A stretch of 25,106 nucleotides of DNA from Trebouxia sp. TZW2008 (Eukaryota; Chlorophyta; Trebouxiophyceae; Trebouxiales; Trebouxiaceae). The stretch is from contig BDIU01000481.1 of assembly GCA_002118135.1 (NCBI GenBank), positions 1-25,106 on the forward strand, in the 5' to 3' direction. Positions 1 to 9,274 of the stretch are shown one piece after another (the first letter of the stretch is position 1; every line of letters begins with the position of its first letter). Position numbers and translations under genes: made by a program. The notes under the pieces are model-generated. The model was not told the origin of the DNA. It did not search any database and saw only the letters and a list, made by a program, of their open reading frames with translations.

Positions 1-373
1 GGCAAGACGTATGCACAGCTGCAGCAACCTCAGACTAGTATAGAGCAGCAGCTGCAGTCAGGCGAGGCAGCTGACCTACAGTTCTCCACAGCAATCCTGA
101 AGCGGCTGAACATGCATAAGGCAAAGCGAAAGACCTGACATTCATGTACCAATGCAAACGACCTGACCTTCACTACAGATATTGCAGGCAAGACGTATGC
201 ACAGCTGCAGCAAACTCAGACTAGTATAGAGCAGCAGCTGCAGTCAGGCGAGGCAGCTGACCTAGAGTCCTCCACAGCAATCCTGAAGCGGCTGTACATG
301 CACAAGGCAATGTGAAAGACCTGACATTCATGTACCAATGCAAACGACCTGACCTGCACTACTGATACTGCAG
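1..373 (+). repeat. Two upstream tandem copies of a Cactin exon (186-bp unit), degenerate
   Basis: Exon-like copies begin at 2 and 188, exactly 186 bp apart, and the intact exon begins at 374, again 186 bp on. Each unit holds the 3' end of an intron (with repeated CTGAC branch-point-like words), a CAG acceptor and about 120 bp of exon encoding GKTYAQLQQ..SIEQQLQSGEAAD. Copy 1 runs into TGA after AAGGCAAAGCGAAAGACC, and copy 2 meets TGA directly after GCAATG. Only the third copy continues into KAKAKLREIH. The unit may extend beyond the left edge. Confidence 0.9.
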
Positions 374-3300
374 GCAAGACGTATGCACAGCTGCAGCAAA
401 CTCAGACTAGTATAGAGCAGCAGCTGCAGTCAGGCGAAGCGGCAGACCCAGAGTTCTCCACAGCCATTCTGAAGCGGCTACACATACACAAGGCCAAAGC
501 CAAGCTCAGGGAGATACACAGTGACCTGCTACAGCAGCATCTGGACCGCACTCAGCTCATTGGAGATAACGTCAATGTGGCAAAGGAAATGGGCTGGGGA
601 GACGAAGAGGTACGTGCTGGCTCTATCTACAGGATGTTGTGTATGCAGGAGGTTTGCATCATGGCTGTAACGTATGTCAAGACAGTCTTTCTGTATGCAC
701 TCAGCTTGTTGAAAGCGACATGCATGCGGCAAAAGAGATGGGTCTGGTAGATGAAGAGGCACAGGCTGGCATGACTTTGGTGCAGTAGCTTGCATGCTGT
801 TTGCAAGACCTGTTTGACGGTGGCAAGACCCCTTTGTGCTGTCATCTTTGTGCCACATGTGGTCAAAGTAGTAATTTGCATGCTGGTTGCAACACATGCT
901 TTGACAGTGGCATGACCCTTTCACAATGTCTGTGAAGACATTGAAAAGCATCCTGAATCAATGCAACTTCTGCTGCTGAGTCTTTGACACTGTTACCTTG
1001 GGACAAGGCGTCAGTCCGCATGCTGGCTGCAGCTACACAGAAGCTATGCAGAAGACAAGGCAATGCACAGCCTGACAATATTGGCAGAGGAGATGTCTTC
1101 ACATTCTGGATACATTTGTTCTGCCAGAGTTGTCAGGCTGTGTATTGCTGCCTCTTTATACAGCATGTTTTGTCGCAAACATGCCTTTCTACCCCTGGGC
1201 AGACAGTAGCGTAGCAGCTAAATTTGGATGCTGTACACATGTTGGACTGTGATTTGAGTTGTGTTGCAAGATAACGTGGTGGCAATGCAGTGCGCACCCT
1301 ACAGCTCTAACATTACATGGCAATGCAGTGCACACCCTATAATGCTAGAGTTCTAGGGTGTGCACTGCATATTTTGCTGAAAATGTGGACATGCATGCTC
1401 ATCATGTGCACAATAGTGTCCCAAACACCATGCCTGGTCTGCTCAATGAGTTGGCTGTTGCCATGCCTGCCAGCACCTGGCAAGTATGATTGCGGTTGTT
1501 CGGCTCGCTGTATCTGGCAATGTGCAAGCTCCCCAAGGACAATGTACACTAAGGAATATACTGCACAGTATGCGCGCTCGGTTGTGTGGCGTCAAGTTGC
1601 AGCATTTCATGCTACATCTAGCACACATGGCTCCTGTTGTTGGCATGCAGGATGCAGCTGTAGCTACCACTTCTGTTTCCACAGCTGGGGTGGCTGATGG
1701 CGACACTGCAGCCACCGCTGGTGCTGGCAGCAGCAGCCCTGCGCCACCGCTCAGCTCCCTTCAGCATCAGATGGCACCTGATTTGGCTCAAGAAGAAGAG
1801 GAAGAGGATGATGATGAAGAGGAGAATGTTGGGCAGTGGTCACCTGTCCCTCTGGACCCGCAGCACATTGGAAACCAGGATGTTGTGCATGAGGACGATG
1901 ATCAGCGGCGGATTGATATCTTGCGGCAACAGGTGAATGCTTGAGCGTCCTGTTGGCTAGCAGCACAGTCCTTGAACATGGACAGTTATGCTCAAATACA
2001 TCCTGCATGTGTCTTGAAGCAAAAGGTTGTGCGCGTGGTGCGTTGCAAACAACAATCAGTGCTACAGCAGCAGCGAATATCATGGCTAGCAAACTCTGAG
2101 CGAGCTTGGGACCATCTTGCTATCAGTTGCCACTATCATATCAGAGGCATGTCTGTTGCTGTAGCCTGATCAAACCAACATTTAGAGGTAGAGGCATGTC
2201 TGTTGCTGTAGCCTGATCAATGTGCCTGTTGCCGACTTTCTATCAGCTTTATCCAAAAGGCATGTCGACAGGGTCTGATCACCAGAGTTAGCTTTGCCAG
2301 GCTCAAATGCAGACAGGGTGCCCTCAAGCGGCAACAGCTGAAACACTAGCCCTTGCACAAGAATCACATCAAGCACACTAAATGTGTGCTTGCTGTTGCT
2401 TGTGCAAAACATGGTGCTGCAGCCATGCCTTTTCTTGCCCTGTGTCTCTCACCTATATGACATGTAGCAGTTGAGATCATGTATCAGGTGCTGCAGCAGT
2501 TGGTGCAAGCTATTATGCGCGACCTTGTGGCAAGAATTGTGCCACATATGAGTAACACCTGTTGACATCAGTGCAACCTGTTGTCTGGCTGCTTTGATGC
2601 ATCTCTTCACACAGGTATAGCTGGACATTCATGATGTCTCTGCGGCCAGGCCCTTGCAACAAGTGCATGCGCAGAAACTAACACAAGTGAATACTGCCCT
2701 CACTCGTGATAGTTTCTGCCTTGCTCATGTAGCAGGGGCCTGAATGCACTCTGTCAGGTCATCATTCAACAAAAGTGACAAGCCCTTCTGAAGCAGCAGG
2801 CAGCGCTGTGACAGCATTCTTGCAAATGTGGCTGTCCAAAGTAAGAGTCACAATAGAGCTCCAGAGGCCGCTGCATGCGCCCACAGCCCTTGCCTATGCT
2901 GTGTAATCATGCTGTAGCTCATGGCAGCAAACGTTTGACAAGTCCTTTGGTTCTGATATGCAGGTGCAGGCCAAGGAGGCCAACAGGTTCAGAGCAGAAG
3001 CTTCTGCAGCAGCTGCAGGGGCCAGGGCAGGGCCAAATGAGGCTGACAGAGCGTATCGGCAGATGGTGGCAGATCCCAGCAGCACCGTCCACCCAATGCT
3101 CAGGTATGCTGCAATCATCCTGAGTGTCAAGCTTTCAACCAAAACTTATTTTGGGCAGCATTCTGCTCACTTTGGGCTCCTGGATCTATGCAATGTTGTG
3201 TCTCAGATCTCACCTACAGCTGCTCCTGAATCTGCTTGCAATGATTCAAGTCTTTGCAAGTCTTGTCTCAGCAACACCTTGAAATGTGCTTGCTTGCAAC

Positions 3301-4907
3301 AACCTCATCTTTACTACTGCATGCTTGTTGCGCAAAGTGCAAGCCTGACCAATAGCTGCCTTCTGGCAGCAAGCAAAGCAAGCACTGACAACAAGCACCC
3401 CTGATGCAGGTATCTGGCAGATGCAGCGCCACAAAGAGGGGAAGCAGCCATGCGGTCAGGAGCACAAGGGCCTGATGACGAGTCCACTCGCCAATTTAAG
3501 GCACAGAGCCAGCGGCTAATGGGTGACATGAATGACGCTGGTGATGCACCTTTTGGTGGTGAGATGCAAGTGGACTCTCAGGTGAAAAGGCTGGCAGGGG
3601 TCGTGCCTGCTGTCAACTGAGAGGCGACTTGTGTGTGATCAGCTTAGATGTGATTGTTGTCATTATCTATATGCTTGCTAGCAAGGTCCTGTGACCCTGC
3701 TAGGTGCAGACAGAAACCGCCTTTGAACCAGGCAGCATGGTTGTGCCATGCATTGCTTGCACTATTGCATCGAGAAGATGTGAGAGACAACAAGATTGGC
3801 TGTGAGTCTGTTTGCTCCAGAACTTTCTTATGCGCAGTGGTATAATGCTAGCTTGCTGTGCTTGTCTGCTGGCAGAGTTCCTGGCTATACTGTGCAATTG
3901 CAAGCGTGGAGGGCACATGTCTAGCGATGCATATACACTGAAGGCGTAGCTGAGCACATACAGTGCATTGTCTTGATCTGTGCTGTACTGAGAGCACCTC
4001 TGACATGCATCAGCTGCTGATCTGTGACTGGCTTGCAGGTGTACTGGTGGCATGACAAGTACAGGCCGCGCAAGCCCAAGTACTTCAATAGAGTGCACAC
4101 TGGGTATGAGTGGAACAAGTACAACCAGACACATTATGACCATGACAATCCACCACCAAAGGTATGCACACAGACTTATGCCTTTGGGATGTGTATGTTT
4201 GGAGCGCCCGATCCACTGCATTGGAGTCAGCACAACCACATGCTCTTGATGTGTGCGCTGGCCTTTGCACTGCTAAAGAGGCATGCTCACCCATGACGGT
4301 GCACAATGGCGTTCTGCTTGAGTTCTTTAGGGTTGAGTGCTGATGGTTGCATCTTGTTCACCCTGCTGCTTGTTTGTGCAGGTTGTGCAAGGCTACAAGT
4401 TCAATATCTTCTATCCAGACCTGATCGACAAGCTGGCGGCTCCTGAGTACACCCTTGAAAAAGACCCTGGTGCAGACGAGCATGGTGGCACATGCATGCT
4501 CAGGTGAGGCGTGCATGATCTTCAATTTGCCATGTTACAGTTTACACGCTCATCAAGGGCAGCACACAAATCAGTAGGTCCAGCGTCACATTTGGCATGT
4601 TCACCTTCTCTTGCAGAGGTGACAGCAGTCCTCCTAGCTGTGCATCTGGCATTGCCCACAACTTGACATAGGTTCAAGCAAAACGTGGGTGCAGGTTCAA
4701 CAGTTCCTTGACAGGAGCTACGATGTGTGTTGACCCTGCATCATGTGGGTATGCAGGATTCATGCAGGCCCGCCTTATGAGGATTGTGCCTTCCGCATCA
4801 TCAACAAGGAGTGGGAGTACAGTCACAAGAAGGGCTTCAAATGCACCTTTGAACGCGGCATTCTGCATCTTTACTTCAACTTCAAGAGGCAGCGCTACAG
4901 AAGATAG
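374..4907 (+). CDS. CACTIN: Cactin, 3' part of gene (5' exons outside window)
   Basis: Cactin is a conserved nuclear protein associated with spliceosomes and needed for efficient splicing. Visible exons are 374-609, 1651-1932, 2964-3103, 3410-3581, 4039-4161, 4382-4503 and 4757-4907 (TAG stop), and all joins are in phase. Exon 374-609 carries the end of the Cactin middle domain (AILKRLHIHKAKAKLREIH). Next come an acidic E/D-rich stretch and then VGQWSPVPL. The last three exons give the diagnostic C-terminal domain: VYWWHDKYRPRKPKYFNRV, YNQTHYDHDNPPPK, VVQGYKFNIFYPDLIDK, HAGPPYED and the terminal FNFKRQRYRR. The first exon starts in phase 1, so it needs an upstream exon that is not in the window. 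The acceptor at 1651 is less certain than the others: 1685 is an alternative, but 1651 fits phase 0. Family assignment is very secure from the C-terminus. The oddity is the tandem triplication of the first exon. Confidence 0.93.
695..790 (+). repeat. Diverged copy of the end of the Cactin exon inside its downstream intron
   Basis: The intron after exon 374-609 contains a second, diverged version of the exon's 3' end. The exon and the intron just after its donor (550-620) would read TQLIGDNVNVAKEMGWGDEE and then VRAG. The intron copy reads TQLVESDMHAAKEMGLVDEE and then AQAG, ending in TAG at 786-788. No convincing acceptor precedes it in the right phase, so it is treated as exon debris, but a mutually exclusive exon is possible. 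Confidence 0.7.
1281..1370. repeat. Direct repeat plus 16-bp perfect hairpin
   Basis: GGCAATGCAGTGCGCACCCT (1281-1300) recurs with one change at 1319-1338. The second copy forms a perfect 16-bp inverted repeat: ATGCAGTGCACACCCT (1323-1338) against its complement at 1355-1370, with a 16-base loop. It lies in a Cactin intron. It could be a remnant of a small foldback element or simply a structured intron. Confidence 0.85.
2143..2220. repeat. Perfect 31-bp direct repeat
   Basis: The same 31 bases, starting AGAGGCATGTCTGTTGCTGT and ending CCTGATCAA, occur at 2143-2173 and 2190-2220, separated by 16 bases. They lie in the roughly 1-kb Cactin intron 1933-2963, which otherwise shows nothing recognisable. 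Confidence 0.9.
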
Positions 4908-5449
4908 GCGGTTGCAGGGTGCAGGCAGTCCAATTGCATGTGCAAGCACAGCTGTGTGCAGCGCTCACCAGCAATGCAAACTGCATTGCTGATGTGTAAC
5001 TGGCAACATGACTTCGTCTTCTCTTTTGTATGCAAAAGTTGCAGGAGCTGTTGTGATAGCTGACCTTGTGCTCTTCGATCTTGCCCCATTCTTTGAAGAA
5101 ATGTTGTTGGTGTGCTTCATTATTTCATTGCTTATTGAGGATTTTGTGCTGTTCAGTAAGGCATCTCATGTTGACGGTATGCGTAAAAGCAGTTGTAAAT
5201 CATGTCTCCACGACCAGTATTGTAAGAATTGTCCTCATGTTTCAAGTCTTGCCACTCGCAGGCACATCAGCAAAACATTATGCATCACACCTTTGCAGCT
5301 GACTAGAGTAACAAATCGCAGATACAAATGACAAGGATGGCACGATTTGCTTATTCATGTTGGGCTTCTGCAGCCCAGAGGCTTGCATTTGACAGGAACA
5401 CTCGCCTCTGTTGCACATAATTCCAAACAAGCCAGAGACAAGATTGATG
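4908..5449. other. Convergent intergenic region with Cactin 3' UTR
   Basis: This region lies between two convergent stops. TGTAA words on the + strand at 4994-4998, about 5191 and 5221-5225 could serve as the chlorophyte-type poly(A) signal for Cactin. I saw no clear TGTAA on the - strand for the facing coiled-coil gene. No gene is supported here. Confidence 0.5.
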
Positions 5450-7048
5450 TCATGACCTGCGCTTTGCTGCTCTGATCTGCTGTGCTTGCTGCAGCACAGC
5501 TTGTGCATCTGTTCTCTGTTTTGGCAGAACCTTCATAGACAGATCAAATGGCTTGTCATGCAACATATTCTGCACGTCTTGTCCTGTAAAGTCAGGCTCG
5601 ACTCTCCTGGTGCTCTTCTCTTTGCCTACAGGTTGAGCTTGCTGTTCTTGCTTGCTGACATTGGCAACGACTGAATCATGTGCATAGCAGCTGGCATTCA
5701 ACTTTGCTTCCTGCTGTGCTGATGCAACTGCTATTTGTGCCTGCTGCACCTTGAGGGCTTGCAGCTGACCAAGCAGCCGCTTGTTTTCCTTTACAAGCAG
5801 CTGCGCGTGGTCTGCATGACAGTCTCTCTGTTGCCTGACAATCACGCTGTCTGAACAAGCCTTGTCCCTTTCGCATGCCAGCTCTTCCACCTTGCCTTTT
5901 ACAGCCTGCAGCTCCTGCATCACAGCCACATAAATCACCAAGCAGCTCATTATTTGCGACAATGGACAAGTGCCTTACTTTGATGATGTCCCACAAGTAG
6001 ACCGCAAACAGTGATTGCAATCTGCGCCTCAGCAAGTGCCTCAGCTTGGTTTGCAGATGACTTGCAAATGAATTGAGGTAGATCCCACTCAGTCTCCCAT
6101 CAGAGTTGCCTATAGAGGTGGAGTGCTCACACATGCACAATTACAGCAGAGTACTGAACGCGCACTTGATTCACAGTACATATCTGAGGCAAGGGGAATG
6201 GTTGCTGACGCATGACCAAGGGCACCTGCTTCACAGGCTTTCAAGCACGCTGAACATGTTCGCGCATACTTCAGGAACATCACCAAGTTGTTACCTCTAC
6301 AAAGCGCTTGGCATCTGGTTTTGAAAGGTTGAGGGCATGCATAGCAGTCTCCAGCTTGAGCGTGCTAGCTCTTTTGGTGTGCATACTGCAGTGTATGATG
6401 TCCCTCAGCTCAGCAATTTGCTTCTGCAGTGCATGCATCTGCTGCTGATGAGTTGCGTCTGCGCATGCAGCAGCGTCCTGAAGGCCCTGTATCTTGTGTT
6501 TCAGGAGATCAAGCTCTTCCTGCTTTGCCACCTCAAGCTCCTGCACATTAGATTTCTAGTGAGGGCTGAAGCAAAACAAGGTTTGCTTGCAACACATGCA
6601 TGGACAATTGCAACATGCCAACTCGGCTACCACATAAGGGCCTAAAGAACGGGGGTCCACAACAGGTCCACAAAAGGTCAAGCAAAGAGTGGAACGACCT
6701 GCTTCAAAAACGAAGTCGTCTCTAGATTGCTCTCACAATCTGCAAGCTGCCTACTTATGCTTTGGAGCGTATTCTCCTTTTGTTCGTTCACCTCCACCAG
6801 GCGGTCATGCCTGATCTGGACCTGATCATACTTGTCTGACAGTTGCTCGTGTGACGTCTGGAGCGAAGACAGCTGCGAAACGCACAACTACCACTGAACA
6901 GGCTCGAAAAGCTTTTGTTTTCAAGCGGATTTTGCTGACAGAGACGTCACACCTGGCAGCAAAGTTCGTTGATGACAGCTTTGTGCTGCTCCTGCTGCTG
7001 ATTCAAAGCAGCCCATGCCCCTCCGACTTTGATCCCAACATTTGCCAT
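5450..7048 (-). CDS. Coiled-coil protein of unknown function (5 exons)
   Basis: I do not recognise the family. Reading on the - strand, exons are 7048-6953, 6872-6699, 6540-6295, about 6125-5979 and 5914-5450, all joined in phase 0, giving about 375 residues. The start ATG at 7048 follows an in-frame TGA. The protein is dominated by charged heptad-like sequence: LNQQQEQHKAVINE, then HEQLSDKYDQVQIRHDRLVE, then HALQKQIAELRDII, then VKENKRLLGQLQALKVQQAQ. The C-terminal tail is basic and ends QQIRAAKRRS. Exon 4 is the weak point: its donor GTAAGG is strong, but the only acceptor in the right phase that I see is GTGAG at 6126-6130. A structural or scaffold role (golgin-like, cytoskeletal or ciliary) is possible but unproved. 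Existence of the gene is well supported; function is not. Confidence 0.72.
6849..6952. repeat. 11-bp inverted repeat around intron 1 of the coiled-coil gene
   Basis: GTGTGACGTCT (6849-6859) and its exact complement AGACGTCACAC (6942-6952) bracket the short first intron. The right arm begins at the splice donor, so the two could pair in the transcript. Both contain the TGACGTC core known as a CRE-like bZIP site, so a DNA-level role is also possible. Confidence 0.6.
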
Positions 7049-7617
7049 AAATCTCGAGTGAAAAAGTCTTCGGTTTCAAAGCAGTTTCTGGTTGACTTGC
7101 GCAGCAAGATGTTGACTTGCGCAGCAAGATATACTGCATGGCACCGCTTGATCACAATTTGAGCCCGAAACGAAGGATGCATGATGACTGATATGAAGCT
7201 GACACATGAACTTCATCGAGGGATTTCTGAAAGCCTTCACGACCATCTGGTGCATCTCGCCAGGCCCAAAATTGTAGCATTTTGCGCTTCCGCAACAGCG
7301 CATGCGACCTGTCACAAATCATCCGTGAATTCATCGCCTGCGCCGGGGACTTTGACGTGTTTCATTGTCGGGTCCCTCGGAAAAACACCAACTAAGGGGA
7401 GCAGCAAGCAGAACTGCGCAACACATCCAGTCGTACTATTTGAAATCGTCAAGGGTGCAGTCGAGGACGCAGTCATACAGACATCTTTCCTACGTTCCAT
7501 GGCCGGTAAAGATGCTGCTAGACTCTCTGCAAGATCTTCGTCGCGGGCCAGCGCTGCTTGCAAAATTGCCGTTTACAAAAGTCTCCGACCTGCAGATGTG
7601 ACGTAACGCTGGACCAG
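7049..7617. promoter_or_regulatory. Divergent promoter region of coiled-coil and GT8 genes
   Basis: This stretch separates the divergent start codons at 7048 (-) and 7618 (+). It holds an exact 20-bp tandem duplication (7091-7130) and two ACGT-core words, TGACGTG near 7350 and TGACGTAA at 7599-7606, just before the GT8 ATG. No TATA box is evident. Reading frames here lack splice signals or family resemblance and are not called. Confidence 0.45.
7091..7130. repeat. Exact 20-bp tandem duplication
   Basis: GTTGACTTGCGCAGCAAGAT occurs twice head to tail (7091-7110 and 7111-7130), 43-82 bases upstream of the coiled-coil start codon. It could lie in the 5' UTR or core promoter. Confidence 0.95.
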
Positions 7618-8514
7618 ATGCTTGTAGCACTCACGCTGGCTCTTTTCGGTGTATTGACATATACAGCAGCGCAGAAAGGCAGCGTTCAAACTCGTTTCGA
7701 CTCAACACACAAGTCACCGCGGTGCTGTTCCGGCCTGGATTGCTTGAGCAGCATAAATGGAGCAGCGAATCACAACTATGCCTTTGTTGCCAGCATGCGA
7801 TCTGCTGAGTATCTGGTGCTACTGCGGGAGCTGCAATGCTCTTTACACCTGACAAATCCCTCAGTTCCATTGGTGGTGATGGCTGTCTCTGGAGACCTGA
7901 ATGCTGCCGTCGTGTCAGAGGTGCGGGAAATTGCTGAGTATGTAGAAGTTGATGACATCAGCGTACCTGGTACAGAACCCATAAGGTCGAGATATTCCAG
8001 AAACTGGGTCAAGCTTCAAGCGTGGGACTTGACACAGTATTCTGCCATCATTATGCTGGATCTAGACATGATTGTCTTGACTGATGTCCAGCATGTCTTT
8101 GACTTGCCGACAGATTTTGCCTGGACCTATCTGAATGCCCCAGACAGCTGGGACTGGAACAAAGGAGGGTTCATTATGCTGCGACCTTGCCATGACGTTT
8201 TTCAGCACATGATGGATCTTCTGCAGAATGCCAGTGATAGACCTTTCACCAATGATGACTATGCTGAGCAGTCATTCCTTGCTTGGTATTTTGCGTTTGT
8301 TGGGTTTCGGCTTCCCATGACTTACAATGCCAATGCATACTTCTTAGAGAATGGTTTGACAGCTGGAGGTGAAAAGCCTATTGCTGTACATTTTGCCTTT
8401 GGAGATCACAAGCCATTCAATGTGACTGAAAATGACATGGAATGGGAATACATGTGCCATAGATACAACAGGCATCATGGTACCCATTCAAGGCATTTCC
8501 ACGTTGCACAATAG
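7618..8514 (+). CDS. GT8-family glycosyltransferase, secretory pathway, intronless
   Basis: This is a single-exon gene of 298 residues. GT8 enzymes transfer sugars from nucleotide-sugar donors with retention; glycogenin and plant GUX proteins belong here. The first in-frame ATG opens MLVALTLALFGVLTYTAA, a signal peptide or anchor. The domain starts at NYAFVASMRSAEYLVLLREL. The metal-binding DxD is in MLDLDMIVL (D148, D150), the NKGGFIMLRP motif starts at 181, and the C-terminal HFAFGDHKPF motif starts at 258, as in GT8 (HxxGxxKP). Possible N-glycosylation sites are QNAS and FNVT. The acceptor substrate cannot be read from the sequence. A signal peptide suggests Golgi or ER lumen rather than cytosolic starch/glycogen priming. 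It is unlike its neighbours in having no intron. Confidence 0.9.
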   Translation: MLVALTLALFGVLTYTAAQKGSVQTRFDSTHKSPRCCSGLDCLSSINGAANHNYAFVASMRSAEYLVLLRELQCSLHLTNPSVPLVVMAVSGDLNAAVVSEVREIAEYVEVDDISVPGTEPIRSRYSRNWVKLQAWDLTQYSAIIMLDLDMIVLTDVQHVFDLPTDFAWTYLNAPDSWDWNKGGFIMLRPCHDVFQHMMDLLQNASDRPFTNDDYAEQSFLAWYFAFVGFRLPMTYNANAYFLENGLTAGGEKPIAVHFAFGDHKPFNVTENDMEWEYMCHRYNRHHGTHSRHFHVAQ

Positions 8515-9274
8515 TCTGGTGTACAGCAGTCATGTTAGCTTTGCTCCTGTAGCACTGTCTTTAGATCAGATCATTTTCAGCGTTCCAGCAACTTTCAGAG
8601 TGTATTGATGTGAAGGAACATCAACATAGTCATGTGTCAACATGAGACTACTGCTACAAATGCTTTTTAATGATGCTGCTGTGATTGTTGCTGACACACT
8701 TACAATCAACTTGCTGTACAAAAGCATTATTAGCCAGAGACAGTTTGACCCAGGGCCTGTGCTGAAACACAATGATATGCTGATGATATCATCCATGCGT
8801 GCACCCGTCAGTCATATTGAACTTGGTCTCAGCGATCAGCATCAATCTGTAAGGCCTACCTCTGGACGAGCTGGCTGCATGCGCGTACTGCAGACTTTTG
8901 AATCTTCCTGCTATAGTTACACATTATGGCTAGTCATTTGAAGTTTGCAATATATGATGCTATGCATGGCCTGAAGCTGAAAAGACGCAGGCCTGGACGC
9001 AGCCCTTGTGACATTGAGGTAGTGCGTGAGAAACGCGTTCTGACTGTGAACATGTGCAGCAGCACAATTTTGTCAGAGTCCATGCATGCAACGTCAAATA
9101 GGCTCAAGTGCTGTGTCAGCAAACGAGGCACATTCAGTTTGGCAATGAACCTAGCGATCGACGTGCGACGGGGCCAATCTGCACACGAACCGGCAAACAG
9201 CAAGCACATCTGGGGCTGCTGAATCGTTGCATGTCCGCCAGCTCTGCTTTCTGGTTGTCTGAACCTCTCACAGC
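8515..9274. other. Intergenic: GT8 3' UTR and RanBPM upstream region
   Basis: A TGTAA at 8848-8852 is a plausible poly(A) signal for the GT8 gene. An in-frame TGA at 9260-9262 precedes the RanBPM ATG. No coding feature or recognisable RNA gene is visible. Confidence 0.4.

Noticed and set aside
1..609. CRISPR-like or satellite array at the left edge
   Set aside because: Repeats are 186-bp coding-derived units without spacers, in a eukaryotic gene.
984..1697. Open frames of 76-126 codons on the + strand in the first large Cactin intron
   Set aside because: Cys/His-rich translation of repeat-rich intron with no domain and no supported splice sites. Only the part after 1651 belongs to Cactin.
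7312..7563. Minus-strand frame with an RDEDLAESLAASLP segment, resembling a ubiquitin-interacting motif
   Set aside because: It opens with TTG, has an in-frame stop just upstream, no donor found that joins it to the coiled-coil gene, and the coiled-coil ATG at 7048 has its own in-frame stop upstream.
7558..7617. Extended N-terminus for the GT8 protein
   Set aside because: It would need a TTG start. The ATG at 7618 begins a good signal peptide.
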